The notes beneath the pieces were generated by a model. The model was not told the DNA's origin. It saw only the letters and a program-made list of their open reading frames with translations, and did not search any database. Of a DNA stretch of 64,000 nucleotides, positions 38,312-52,409 are shown piece after piece (position 1 is the first letter of the stretch; each line of letters begins with the position of its first letter). The DNA lies in contig NW_027479254.1 of NCBI RefSeq assembly GCF_051014685.1, positions 62,001-126,000 of the forward strand, in the 5' to 3' direction. This DNA comes from Ptiloglossa arizonensis (taxonomy: Eukaryota; Arthropoda; Insecta; Hymenoptera; Colletidae). The translations under genes were made by a program, and so were the position numbers.

Positions 38312-41300
38312 ACCATTTCTTAGCTTCAAACTCCCATATCTCGCGAACGGATTGACCTAACCGAAAAATTCCTATTGCATCTGAAAGTAGAAACTCGCCC
38401 GATTACAGCGGTATGTATTTTTTTTCCCTAGGCCATTCTGGTTAAGCGTTTGGAGAAGCAGAATTGCGAAAAATTTTTTATCCTTCTCAACCATTTCTTG
38501 GCTTCAAACTCCCATATCTCGCGAACGGATTTACCTAACCCAAAAATTCCTGTAGCACCTGGAAGTAGAAATTCGCCCGATTTCAACGGTATATGTATTT
38601 TTTCCCTAGCCCATTCTGGTCAAGCGTTTGGAGCAGCAGAATTGCGAAAAATTTGTTGTCTTCTCAACCATTTCTTAGCTTCAAGCTCCCATATCTCGCG
38701 AACGGATTGACCTAACCAAAAAATTCCTATTGCATCTGAAAGTAGAAACTCGTCCGATTACAACGGTATGTTTATTTTTTCCCTAGGCCATTCTGGTTAA
38801 GCGTTCGGAGCAGCAGAATTGCGAAAAATTTTTTGCCTTCTCAACCATGCCTTGGCTTCAAACTCCCATATCTCACGAACGGACTGACCTAACCCAAAAA
38901 TTCCTATTGCATCTGAAAGTAGAAACTCGCCCGATTACAGCGGTATGTATTTTTTCCCCTAGGCCATTCTGGTTAAGCGTTTGGAGAAGCAGAATTGCGA
39001 AAAATTTTTTATCCTTCTCAACCATTTCTTGGCTTCAAACTCCCATATCTCGCGAACGGATTGACCTAACCCAAAAATTCCTGTAGCGTCTGGAAGTAGA
39101 AACTCGCCCGATTTCAACGGTATATGTATTTTTTCCCTAGCCCATTCTGGTCAAGCGTTTGGAGCAGCAGAATTGCGAAAAATTTGTTGTCTTCTCAACC
39201 ATTTCTTAGCTTCAAACTCCCATATCTCGCGAACGGATTGACCTAACCCAAAAATTCCTACTGCATCTGAAAGTAGAAACTCGTCCGATTACAACGGTAT
39301 GTTTATTTTTTCCCTAGGCCATTCTGGTTAAGCGTTCGGAGCAGCAGAATTGCGAAAAATTTTTTGCCTTCTCAACCATGCCTTGGCTTCAAACTCCCAT
39401 ATCTCACGAACGGATTGACCTAACCCAAAAACTCCTATTGCATCTGAAAGTAGAAACTCGCCCGATTACAACGGTATGTGTATTTTTTCCCTAGGCCATT
39501 CTGGTTAAGCGTTTGGAGCAGCAGAAATGCGAATAATTTTTTGCCTTCTCAACCATTTCTTGGATTCAAACTCCCATATCTCGCGAACGAATTGACCTAA
39601 CCCAAAAATACCTGTTGCGTCTGAAAGTAGAAACTCGCCCGATTACAACGGTATGTGTATTTTTTCCCTAGCCCGTTCTGGTCAAGCGTTTGGAGCAGCA
39701 GAATTGCGAAAAATTTGTTGTCTTCTCAACCATTTCTTAGCTTCAAACTCCCATATCTCGCGAACGGATTGACCTAATCCAAAAATTCCTATTGCATCTG
39801 AAAGTAGAAACTCGCCCGATTACAACGGTATGTGTATTTTGTCCCTAGGCCATTCTGGTTAAGCGTTTGGAGCAGCAGAATTGCGAAAAATTTGTTGCCT
39901 TCTCTACCATTTCTTAGCTTCAAACTCCCATATCTCGCGAACGGATTGACCTAAGCCAAAAATTCAGTTGCGTCTGAAAGTAGAAACTCGCCCGATTACA
40001 ACGGCATGTGTATTTTTTCCCTAGGCCATTCTGGTTAAGCGTTTGGAGCAGCAGAATTGCGAAAAATTTGTTGTCTTCTCAACCATTTCTTAGCTTCAAA
40101 CTCCCATATCTCGCGAACGGATTGACCTAACCCAAAATTCCTATTGCACCTGAAAGTAGAAACTCGTCCGATTACAACGGTATGTTTATTTTTTCCCTAG
40201 GCCAATCTGGTTAAGCGTTCGGAGCAGCAGAATTGCGAAAAATTTTTTGCCTTCTCAACCATGCCTTGGCTTCAAACTCCCATATCTCACGAACGGACTG
40301 ACCTAACCCAAAAATTCCTATTGCATCTGAAAGTAGAAACACGCCCGATTACAGGGGTATGTATTTTTTTCCCTAGGCCATTCTGGTTATGCGTTTGGAG
40401 AAGCAGAATTGCGAAAAATTTTTTATCCTTCTCAACCATTTCTTGGCTTCAAACTCCCATATCTCGCGAACGGATTGACCTAACCCAAAAATTCCTGTAG
40501 CGTCTGGAAGTAGAAACTCACCCGATTTCAACGGTATATGTATTTTTTCCCTAGCCCATCTGGTCAAGCGTTTGGAGCAGCAGAATTGCGAAAAATTTGT
40601 TGTCTTCTCAACCATTTCTTAGCTTCAAACTCCCATATCTCGCGAACGGATTGACTTAACCCAAAAATTCCTACTGCATCTGAAAGTAGAAACTCGTCCG
40701 ATTACAACGGTATGTTTATTTTTTCCCTAGGCCATTCTGGTTAAGCGTTCGGAGCAGCAGAATTGCGAAAAATTTTTTGCCTTCTCAACCATGCCTTGGC
40801 TTCAAACTCCCATATCTCACGAAAGGATTGACCTAACCCAAAAACTCCTATTGCATCTGAAAGTAGAAACTCGCCCGATTACAACGGTATGTGTATTTTT
40901 TCCCTAGGCCATTCTGGTTAAGCGTTTGGAGCAGCAGAATTGCGAATAATTTTTTGCCTTCTCAACCATTTCTTGGCTTCAAACTCCCATATCTCGCGAC
41001 CGGATTGACCTAACCCAAAAATTCCTGTAGCGTCTGGAAGTAGAAACTCACCCGATTTCAACGGTATATGTATTTTTTCCCTAGCCCATTCTGGTCAAGC
41101 GTTTGGAGCAGCAGAATTGCGAAAAATTTGTTGTCTTCTCAACCATTTCTTAGCTTCAAACTCCCATATCTCGCGAACGGATTGACCTAACCCAAAAATT
41201 CCTACTGCATCTGAAAGTAGAAACTCGTCCGACTACAACGGTATGTTTATTTTTTCCCTAGGCCATTCTGGTTAAGCGTTCGGAGCAGCAGAATTGCGAA

Positions 41301-44300
41301 AAATTTTTTGCCTTCTCAACCATGCCTTGGCTTCAAACTCCCATATCTCACGAAAGGATTGACCTAATCCAAAAACTCCTATTGCATCTGAAAGTAGAAA
41401 CTCGCCCGATTACAACGGTATGTGTATTTTTTCCCTAGGCCATTCTGGTTAAGCGTTTGGAGCAGCAGAAATGCGAATAATTTTTTGCCTTCTCAACCAT
41501 TTCTTGGCTTCAAACTCCCATATCTCGCGAACGGATTGACCTAACCCAAAAATTCCTATTGCATCTGGAAGTAGAAACTCGCCCGATTACAACCGTATGT
41601 GTATTTTTTCCCTAGGCCATTCTGGTTAAGCGTTTGGAGCCGCAGAATTGCGAAAAATTTCTTGCCTTCTCATCCATTTCTTGGCTTCAAACTCCCATAT
41701 CTCGCGAACGGATTGACCTAAGCCAAAAATTCCTGTTGCGTCTGAAAGTAGAAACTCGCCCGATTACAACGGCATGTGTATTTTTTGCCTACGCCATTCT
41801 GGTTAAGCGTTTGGAGCAGCAGAATTGCGAAAAATTTGTTGTCTTCTCAACCATTTCTTAGCTTCAAACTCCCATATCTCGCGAACGGATTGACCTAACC
41901 GAAAAATTCCTATTGCATCTGAAAGTAGAAACTCGCCCGATTACAGCGGTATGTATTTTTTTTCCCTAGGCCATTCTGGTTAAGCGTTTGGAGAAGCAGA
42001 ATTGCGAAAAATTTTTTATCCTTCTCAACCATTTCTTGGCTTCAAACTCCCATATCTCGCGAACGGATTGACCTAACCCAAAAATTCCTGTAGCACCTGG
42101 AAGTAGAAATTCGCCCGATTTCAACGGTATATGTATTTTTTCCCTAGCCCATTCTGGTCAAGCGTTTGGAGCAGCAGAATTGCGAAAAATTTGTTGTCTT
42201 CTCAACCATTTCTTAGCTTCAAGCTCCCATATCTCGCGAACGGATTGACCTAACCAAAAAATTCCTATTGCATCTGAAAGTAGAAACTCGTCCGATTACA
42301 ACGGTATGTTTATTTTTTCCCTAGGCCATTCTGGTTAAGCGTTCGGAGCAGCAGAATTGCGAAAAATTTTTTGCCTTCTCAACCATGCCTTGGCTTCAAA
42401 CTCCCATATCTCACGAACGGACTGACCTAACCCAAAAATTCCTATTGCATCTGAAAGTAGAAACTCGCCCGATTACAGCGGTATGTATTTTTTCCCCTAG
42501 GCCATTCTGGTTAAGCGTTTGGAGAAGCAGAATTGCGAAAAATTTTTTATCCTTCTCAACCATTTCTTGGCTTCAAACTCCCATATCTCGCGAACGGATT
42601 GACCTAACCCAAAAATTCCTGTAGCGTCTGGAAGTAGAAACTCGCCCGATTTCAACGGTATATGTATTTTTTCCCTAGCCCATTCTGGTCAAGCGTTTGG
42701 AGCAGCAGAAATGCGAATAATTTTTTGCCTTCTCAACCATTTCTTGGCTTCAAACTCCCATATCTCGCGAACGAATTGACCTAACCCAAAAATACCTGTT
42801 GCGTCTGAAAGTAGAAACTCGCCCGATTACAACGGTATGTGTATTTTTTCCCTAGCCCGTTCTGGTCAAGCGTTTGGAGCAGCAGAATTGCGAAAAATTT
42901 GTTGTCTTCTCAACCATTTCTTAGCTTCAAACTCCCATATCTCGCGAACGGATTGACCTAATCCAAAAATTCCTATTGCATCTGAAAGTAGAAACTCGCC
43001 CGATTACAACGGTATGTGTATTTTGTCCCTAGGCCATTCTGGTTAAGCGTTTGGAGCAGCAGAATTGCGAAAAATTTGTTGCCTTCTCTACCATTTCTTA
43101 GCTTCAAACTCCCATATCTCGCGAACGGATTGACCTAAGCCAAAAATTCCAGTTGCGTCTGAAAGTAGAAACTCGCCCGATTACAACGGCATGTGTATTT
43201 TTTCCCTAGGCCATTCTGGTTAAGCGTTTGGAGCAGCAGAATTGCGAAAAATTTGTTGTCTTCTCAACCATTTCTTAGCTTCAAACTCCCATATCTCGCG
43301 AACGGATAGACCTAACCCAAAAATTCCTATTGCATCTGAAAGTAGAAACTCGTCCGATTACAACGGTATGTTTATTTTTTCCCTAGGCCATTCTGGTTAA
43401 GCGTTCGGAGCAGCAGAATTGCGAAAAATTTTTTGCCTTCTCAACCATGCCTTGGCTTCAAACTCCCATATCTCACGAACGGACTGACCTAACCCAAAAA
43501 TTCCTATTGCATCTGAAAGTAGAAACTCGCCCGATTACAGGGGTATGTATTTTTTTCCCTAGGCCATTCTGGTTATGCGTTTGGAGAAGCAGAATTGCGA
43601 AAAATTTTTTATCCTTCTCAACCATTTCTTGGCTTCAAACTCCCATATCTCGCGAACGGATTGACCTAACCCAAAAATTCCTGTAGCGTCTGGAAGTAGA
43701 AACTCGCCCGATTTCAACGGTATATGTATTTTTTCCCTAGCCCATTCTGGTCAAGCGTTTGGAGCAGCAGAATTGCGAAAAATTTGTTGTCTTCTCAACC
43801 ATTTCTTAGCTTCAAACTCCCATATCTCGCGAACGGATTGACCTAACCCAAAAATTCCTACTGCATCTGAAAGTAGAAACTCGTCCGATTTCAACGGTAT
43901 GTTTATTTTTTCCCTAGGCCATTCTGGTTAAGCGTTCGGAGCAGCAGAATTGCGAAAAATTTTTTGCCTTCTCAACCATGCCTTGGCTTCAAACTCCCAT
44001 ATCTCACGAACGGATTGACCTAACCCAAAAACTCCTATTGCATCTGAAAGTAGAAACTCGCCCGATTACAACGGTATGTGTATTTTTTCCCTAGGCCATT
44101 CTGGTTAAGCGTTTGGAGCAGCAGAAATGCGAATAATTTTTTGCCTTCTCAACCATTTCTTGGCTTCAAACTCCCATATCTCGCGAACGAATTGACCTAA
44201 CCCAAAAATACCTGTTGCGTCTGAAAGTAGAAACTCGCCCGATTACAACGGTATGTGTATTTTTTCCCTAGCCCGTTCTGGTCAAGCGTTTGGAGCAGCA

Positions 44301-44505
44301 GAATTGCGAAAAATTTGTTGTCTTCTCAACCATTTCTTAGCTTCAAACTCCCATATCTCGCGAACGGATTGACCTAATCCAAAAATTCCTATTGCATCTG
44401 AAAGCAGAAACTCGCCCGATTACAACGGTATGTGTATTTTGTCCCTAGGCCATTCTGGTTAAGCGTTTGGAGCAGCAGAATTGCGAAAAATTTGTTGCCT
44501 TCTCT
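38312..44505 (+). repeat. 6.55-kb block, copy 2, lacking two monomers
   Basis: This copy matches the preceding block at 6,550 bp up to about 42,690, then at 6,194 bp. The change of about 354 bases equals two monomers. The switch lies in the shared stretch aagcgtttggagcagcagaa at 42,691-42,710, where gtcaagcg of one monomer joins cagaaatgcgaat of another. Private single-base losses are seen near 39,965, 40,136 and 40,558. The gaaagcagaaac mark near 38,210 returns near 44,404. Confidence 0.8.
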
Positions 44506-47500
44506 ACCATTTCTTAGCTTCAAACTCCCATATCTCGCGAACGGATTGACCTAAGCCAAAAATTCCAGTTGCGTCTGAAAGTAGAAACTCGCCCGATTAC
44601 AACGGCATGTGTATTTTTTCCCTAGGCCATTCTGGTTAAGCGTTTGGAGCAGCAGAATTGCGAAAAATTTGTTGTCTTCTCAACCATTTCTTAGCTTCAA
44701 ATTCCCATATCTCGCGAACGGATTGACCTAACCCAAAAATTCCTATTGCATCTGAAAGTAGAAACTCGTCCGATTACAACGGTATGTTTATTTTTTCCCT
44801 AGGCCATTCTGGTTAAGCGTTCGGAGCAGCAGAATTGCGAAAAATTTTTTGCCTTCTCAACCATGCCTTGGCTTCAAACTCCCATATCTCACGAACGGAC
44901 TGACCTAACCCAAAAATTCCTATTGCATCTGAAAGTAGAAACTCGCCCGATTACAGGGGTATGTATTTTTTTCCCTAGGCCATTCTGGTTATGCGTTTGG
45001 AGAAGCAGAATTGCGAAAAATTTTTTATCCTTCTCAACCATTTCTTGGCTTCAAACTCCCATATCTCGCGAACGGATTGACCTAACCCAAAAATTCCTGT
45101 AGCGTCTGGAAGTAGAAACTCACCCGATTTCAACGGTATATGTATTTTTTCCCTAGCCCATTCTGGTCAAGCGATTGGAGCAGCAGAATTGCGAAAAATT
45201 TGTTGTCTTCTCAACCATTTCTTAGCTTCAAACTCCCATATCTCGCGAACGGATTGACCTAACCCAAAAATTCCTACTGCATCTGAAAGTAGAAACTCGT
45301 CCGATTACAACGGTATGTTTATTTTTTCCCTAGGCCATTCTGGTTAAGCGTTCGGAGCAGCAGAATTGCGAAAAATTTTTTGCCTTCTCAACCATGCCTT
45401 GGCTTCAAACTCCCATATCTCACGAAAGGATTGACCTAACCCAAAAACTCCTATTGCATCTGAAAGTAGAAACTCGCCCGATTACAACGGTATGTGTATT
45501 TTTTCCCTAGGCCATTCTGGTTAAGCGTTTGGAGCAGCAGAATTGCGAATAATTTTTTGCCTTCTCAACCATTTCTTGGCTTCAAACTCCCATATCTCGC
45601 GAACGGATTGACCTAACCCAAAAATTCCTATTGCATCTGGAAGTAGAAACTCGCCCGATTACAACCGTATGTGTATTTTTTCCCTAGGCCATTCTGGTTA
45701 AGCGTTTGGAGCCGCAGAATTGCGAAAAATTTCTTGCCTTCTCATCCATTTCTTGGCTTCAAACTCCCATATCTCGCGAACGGATTGACCTAACCCAAAA
45801 ATTCCTATTGCATCTGAAAGTAGAAACTCGCCCGATTACAACGGTATGTGTATTTTTTCCCTAGGCCATTCTGGTTAAGCGTTTGGAGCAGCAGAATTGC
45901 GAAAAATTTTTTGCCTTCTCAACCATTTCTTGGCTTCAAACTCCCATATCTCGCGAACGGATTGACCTAACCCAAAAATTCCTATTGCATCTGAAAATAG
46001 AACCTCGCCCGATTACAGCGGTATGTGTATTTTTTCCCTAGGCCATTCTGGTTAAGCGTTTGGAGCAGCAGAATTGCGAAAAATTTTTTCCTTCTCAACT
46101 ATTTCTTGGCTTCAAACCCCCATATCTGGCGAACGGATTGACCTAACCCAAAAATTCCTGTAGCGTCTGAAAGTAGAAACTCGCCCGATTACAACGGCAT
46201 GTGTATTTTTTACCTAGGCCATTCTGCTTAAGCGTTTGGAGCAGCAGAATTGCTAAAAATTTTTTGCCTTCTCAACCATTTCTTAGCTTCAAACTCCCAT
46301 ATCTCGCGAACGGATTGACCTAACCCAAAAATTCCTACTGCATCTGAAAGTAGAAACTCGTCCGATTACAACGGTATGTTTATTTTTTCCCTAGGCCATT
46401 CTGGTTAAGCGTTCGGAGCAGCAGAATTGCGAAAAATTTTTTGCCTTCTCAACCATGCCTTGGCTTCAAACTCCCATATCTCACGAAAGGATTGACCTAA
46501 CCCAAAAACTCCTATTGCATCTGAAAGTAGAAACTCGCCCGATTACAACGGTATGTGTATTTTTTCCCTAGGCCATTCTGGTTAAGCGTTTGGAGCAGCA
46601 GAATTGCGAATAATTTTTTGCCTTCTCAACCATTTCTTGGCTTCAAACTCCCATATCTCGCGAACGGATTGACCTAACCCAAAAATTCCTATTGCATCTG
46701 GAAGTAGAAACTCGCCCGATTACAACCGTATGTGTATTTTTTCCCTAGGCCATTCTGGTTAAGCGTTTGGAGCCGCAGAATTGCGAAAAATTTCTTGCCT
46801 TCTCATCCATTTCTTGGCTTCAAACTCCCATATCTCGCGAACGGATTGACCTAACCCAAAAATTCCTATTGCATCTGAAAGTAGAAACTCGCCCGATTAC
46901 AACGGTATGTGTATTTTTTCCCTAGGCCATTCTGGTTAAGCGTTTGGAGCAGCAGAATTGCGAAAAATTTTTTGCCTTCTCAACCATTTCTTGGCTTCAA
47001 ACTCCCATATCTCGCGAACGGATTGACCTAACCCAAAAATTCCTATTGCATCTGAAAATAGAACCTCGCCCGATTACAGCGGTATGTGTATTTTTTCCCT
47101 AGGCCATTCTGGTTAAGCGTTTGGAGCAGCAGAATTGCGAAAAATTTTTTCCTTCTCAACCATTTCTTGGCTTCAAACCCCCATATCTGGCGAACGGATT
47201 GACCTAACCCAAAAAATTCCTGTAGCGTCTGAAAGTAGAAACTCGCCCGATTACAACGGCATGTGTATTTTTTACCTAGGCCATTCTGCTTAAGCGTTTG
47301 GAGCAGCAGAATTGCTAAAAATTTTTTGCCTTCTCAACCATTTCTTAGCTTCAAACTCCCATATCTCGCGAACGGATTGACCTAACCAAAAAATTCCTAT
47401 TGCATCTGAAAGTAGAAACTCGTCCGATTACAACGGTATGTTTATTTTTTCCCTAGGCCATTCTGGTTAAGCGTTCGGAGCAGCAGAATTGCGAAAAATT

Positions 47501-49526
47501 TTTTGCCTTCTCAACCATGCCTTGGCTTCAAACTCCCATATCTCACGAACGGACTGACCTAACCCAAAAATTCCTATTGCATCTGAAAGTAGAAACTCGC
47601 CCGATTACAGAGGTATGTATTTTTTCCCCTAGGCCATTCTGGTTAAGCGTTTGGAGAAGCAGAATTGCGAAAAATTTTTTATCCTTCTCAACCATTTCTT
47701 GGCTTCAAACTCCCATATCTCGCGAACGGATTGACCTAACCCAAAAATTGCTGTAGCGTCTGGAAGTAGAAACTCGCCCGATTTCAACGGTATATGTATT
47801 TTTTCCCTAGCCCATTCTGGTCAAGCGTTTGGAGCAGCAGAATTGCGAAAAATTTGTTGTCTTCTCAACCATTTCTTAGCTTCAAACTCCCATATCTCGC
47901 GAACGGATTGACCTAACCCAAAAATTCCTACTGCATCTGAAAGTAGAAACTCGTCCGATTACAACGGTATGTTTATTTTTTCCCTAGGCCATTCTGGTTA
48001 AGCGTTCGGAGCAGCAGAATTGCGAAAAATTTTTTGCCTTCTCAACCATGCCTTGGCTTCAAACTCCCATATCTCACGAACGGATTGACCTAACCCAAAA
48101 ATTCCTATTGCATCTGAAAGTAGAAACTCGTCCGATTACAACGGTATGTTTATTTTTTCCCTAGGCCATTCTGGTTAAGCGTTCGGAGCAGCAGAATTGC
48201 GAAAAATTTTTTGCCTTCTCAACCATGCCTTGGCTTCAAACTCCCATATCTCACGAACGGACTGACCTAACCCAAAAATTCCTATTGCATCTGAAAGTAG
48301 AAACTCGCCCGATTACAGGGGTATGTATTTTTTTCCCTAGGCCATTCTGGTGTTATGCGTTTGGAGAAGCAGAATTGCGAAAAATTTTTTATCCTTCTCA
48401 ACCATTTCTTGGCTTCAAACTCCCATATCTCGCGAACGGATTGACCTAACCCAAAAATTCCTGTAGCGTCTGGAAGTAGAAACTCACCCGATTTCAACGG
48501 TATATGTATTTTTTCCCTAGCCCATTCTGGTCAAGCGTTTGGAGCAGCAGAATTGCGAAAAATTTGTTGTCTTCTCAACCATTTCTTAGCTTCAAACTCC
48601 CATATCTCGCGAACGGATTGACCTAACCCAAAAATTCCTACTGCATCTGAAAGTAGAAACTCGTCCGATTACAACGGTATGTTTATTTTTTCCCTAGGCC
48701 ATTCTGGTTAAGCGTTTGGAGCAGCAGAAATGCGAATAATTTTTTGCCTTCTCAACCATTTCTTGGCTTCAAACTCCCATATCTCGCGAACGGATTGACC
48801 TAACCCAAAAATTCCTATTGCATCTGGAAGTAGAAACTCGCCCGATTACAACCGTATGTGTATTTTTTCCCTAGGCCATTCTGGTTAAGCGTTTGGAGCA
48901 GCAGAATTGCGAAAAATTTCTTGCCTTCTCATCCATTTCTTGGCTTCAAACTCCCATATCTCGCGAACGGATTGACCTAACCCAAAAATTCCTATTGCAT
49001 CTGAAAGTAGAAACTCGCCCGATTACAACGGTATGTGTATTTTTTCCCTAGGCCATTCTGGTTAAGCGTTTGGAGCAGCAGAATTGCGAAAAAATTTTTT
49101 GCCTTCTCAACCATTTCTTGGCTTCAAACTCCCATATCTCGCGAACGGATTGACCTAACCAAAAATTCCTATTGCATCTGAAAATAGAACCTCGCCCGAT
49201 TACAGCGGTATGTGTATTTTTTCCCTAGGCCATTCTGGTTAAGCGTTTGGAGCAGCAGAATTGCGAAAATTTTTCCTTCTCAACCATTTCTTGGCTTCAA
49301 ACCCCCATATCTGGCGAACGGATTGACCTAACCGAAAATTCCTGTAGCGTCTGAAAGTAGAAACTCGCCCGATTACAACGGCATGTGTATTTTTTCCCTA
49401 GGCCATTCTGGTCAAGCGTTTGGAGCAGCAGAATTGCGAAAAATTTGTTGTCTTCTCAACCATTTCTTAGCTTCAAACTCCCATATCTCGCGAACGGATT
49501 GACCTAACCCAAAAATTCCTATTGCA
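44220..49526 (+). repeat. 5.3-kb (30-monomer) block, copy 1
   Basis: Thirty monomers with a net 3-base loss (5,307 bp) are repeated directly downstream. Marks are gcagaaactc (44,404 and 49,711) and catgccttgg types at 44,863, 47,517 and 48,225 matched by 50,170, 52,824 and 53,532. It contains an inner 6-monomer duplication: ttttttacctagg occurs near 46,210 and again 1,062 bp later near 47,272. A two-base insertion (ctggtgttatgcg) near 48,352 is absent from the second copy. Several 1-bp indels cluster at 49,090-49,335. Confidence 0.8.
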
Positions 49527-52073
49527 TCTGAAAGTAGAAACTCGCCCGATTACAACGGTATGTGTATTTTTTCCCTAGCCCGTTCTGGTCAAGCGTTTGG
49601 AGCAGCAGAATTGCGAAAAATTTGTTGTCTTCTCAACCATTTCTTAGCTTCAAACTCCCATATCTCGCGAACGGATTGACCTAATCCAAAAATTCCTATT
49701 GCATCTGAAAGCAGAAACTCGCCCGATTACAACGGTATGTGTATTTTGTCCCTAGGCCATTCTGGTTAAGCGTTTGGAGCAGCAGAATTGCGAAAAATTT
49801 GTTGCCTTCTCTACCATTTCTTAGCTTCAAACTCCCATATCTCGCGAACGGATTGACCTAAGCCAAAAATTCCAGTTGCGTCTGAAAGTAGAAACTCGCC
49901 CGATTACAACGGCATGTGTATTTTTTCCCTAGGCCATTCTGGTTAAGCGTTTGGAGCAGCAGAATTGCGAAAAATTTGTTGTCTTCTCAACCATTTCTTA
50001 GCTTCAAACTCCCATATCTCGCGAACGGATTGACCTAACCCAAAAATTCCTATTGCATCTGAAAGTAGAAACTCGTCCGATTACAACGGTATGTTTATTT
50101 TTTCCCTAGGCCATTCTGGTTAAGCGTTCGGAGCAGCAGAATTGCGAAAAATTTTTTGCCTTCTCAACCATGCCTTGGCTTCAAACTCCCATATCTCACG
50201 AACGGACTGACCTAACCCAAAAATTCCTATTGCATCTGAAAGTAGAAACTCGCCCGATTACAGGGGTATGTATTTTTTTCCCTAGGCCATTCTGGTTATG
50301 CGTTTGGAGAAGCAGAATTGCGAAAAATTTTTTATCCTTCTCAACCATTTCTTGGCTTCAAACTCCCATATCTCGCGAACGGATTGACCTAACCCAAAAA
50401 TTCCTGTAGCGTCTGGAAGTAGAAACTCACCCGATTTCAACGGTATATGTATTTTTTCCCTAGCCCATTCTGGTCAAGCGATTGGAGCAGCAGAATTGCG
50501 AAAAATTTGTTGTCTTCTCAACCATTTCTTAGCTTCAAACTCCCATATCTCGCGAACGGATTGACCTAACCCAAAAATTCCTACTGCATCTGAAAGTAGA
50601 AACTCGTCCGATTACAACGGTATGTTTATTTTTTCCCTAGGCCATTCTGGTTAAGCGTTCGGAGCAGCAGAATTGCGAAAAATTTTTTGCCTTCTCAACC
50701 ATGCCTTGGCTTCAAACTCCCATATCTCACGAAAGGATTGACCTAACCCAAAAACTCCTATTGCATCTGAAAGTAGAAACTCGCCCGATTACAACGGTAT
50801 GTGTATTTTTTCCCTAGGCCATTCTGGTTAAGCGTTTGGAGCAGCAGAATTGCGAATAATTTTTTGCCTTCTCAACCATTTCTTGGCTTCAAACTCCCAT
50901 ATCTCGCGAACGGATTGACCTAACCCAAAAATTCCCATTGCATCTGGAAGTAGAAACTCGCCCGATTACAACCGTATGTGTATTTTTTCCCTAGGCCATT
51001 CTGGTTAAGCGTTTGGAGCCGCAGAATTGCGAAAAATTTCTTGCCTTCTCATCCATTTCTTGGCTTCAAACTCCCATATCTCGCGAACGGATTGACCTAA
51101 CCCAAAAATTCCTATTGCATCTGAAAGTAGAAACTCGCCCGATTACAACGGTACGTGTATTTTTTCCCTAGGCCATTCTGGTTAAGCGTTTGGAGCAGCA
51201 GAATTGCGAAAAATTTTTTGCCTTCTCAACCATTTCTTGGCTTCAAACTCCCATATCTCGCGAACGGATTGACCTAACCCAAAAATTCCTATTGCATCTG
51301 AAAATAGAACCTCGCCCGATTACAGCGGTATGTGTATTTTTTCCCTAGGCCATTCTGGTTAAGCGTTTGGAGCAGCAGAATTGCGAAAAATTTTTTCCTT
51401 CTCAACCATTTCTTGGCTTCAAACCCCCATATCTGGCGAACGGATTGACCTAACCCAAAAATTCCTGTAGCGTCTGAAAGTAGAAACTCGCCCGATTACA
51501 ACGGCATGTGTATTTTTTACCTAGGCCATTCTGCTTAAGCGTTTGGAGCAGCAGAATTGCTAAAAATTTTTTGCCTTCTCAACCATTTCTTAGCTTCAAA
51601 CTCCCATATCTCGCGAACGGATTGACCTAACCCAAAAATTCCTACTGCATCTGAAAGTAGAAACTCGTCCGATTACAACGGTATGTTTATTTTTTCCCTA
51701 GGCCATTCTGGTTAAGCGTTCGGAGCAGCAGAATTGCGAAAAATTTTTTGCCTTCTCAACCATGCCTTGGCTTCAAACTCCCATATCTCACGAAAGGATT
51801 GACCTAACCCAAAAACTCCTATTGCATCTGAAAGTAGAAACTCGCCCGATTACAACGGTATGTGTATTTTTTCCCTAGGCCATTCTGGTTAAGCGTTTGG
51901 AGCAGCAGAATTGCGAATAATTTTTTGCCTTCTCAACCATTTCTTGGCTTCAAACTCCCATATCTCGCGAACGGATTGACCTAACCCAAAAATTCCTATT
52001 GCATCTGGAAGTAGAAACTCGCCCGATTACAACCGTATGTGTATTTTTTCCCTAGGCCATTCTGGTTAAGCGT

Positions 52074-52409
52074 TTGGAGCCGCAGAATTGCGAAAAATTT
52101 CTTGCCTTCTCATCCATTTCTTGGCTTCAAACTCCCATATCTCGCGAACGGATTGACCTAACCCAAAAATTCCTATTGCATCTGAAAGTAGAAACTCGCC
52201 CGATTACAACGGTATGTGTATTTTTTCCCTACGCCATTCTGGTTAAGCGTTTGGAGCAGCAGAATTGCGAAAAATTTTTTGCCTTCTCAACCATTTCTTG
52301 GCTTCAAACTCCCATATCTCGCGAACGGATTGACCTAACCCAAAAATTCCTATTGCATCTGAAAATAGAACCTCGCCCGATTACAGCGGTATGTGTATTT
52401 TTTCCCTAG
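52074..52409 (+). other. Longest repeat-derived open frame (111 codons), not a gene
   Basis: The forward frame that reads through most of each monomer normally ends at a TAG inside CCCTAGG, monomer positions 32-34. Here that codon is TAC at 52,230-52,232 (ccctacgcc), so two monomers are read together from an ATG-like start near gtttggagccgcag. The peptide is simply the monomer translated twice. There is no ribosome or promoter context, codon signature or similarity to a known protein, and neighbouring monomers encode the same peptide with the stop intact. Confidence 0.85.

Noticed and set aside
40373..40615. Minus-strand open frame of 80 codons (a similar one at 48,282-48,497)
   Set aside because: It is the reverse-strand reading of the same satellite, prolonged by one-base indels (for example the loss near 40,558).
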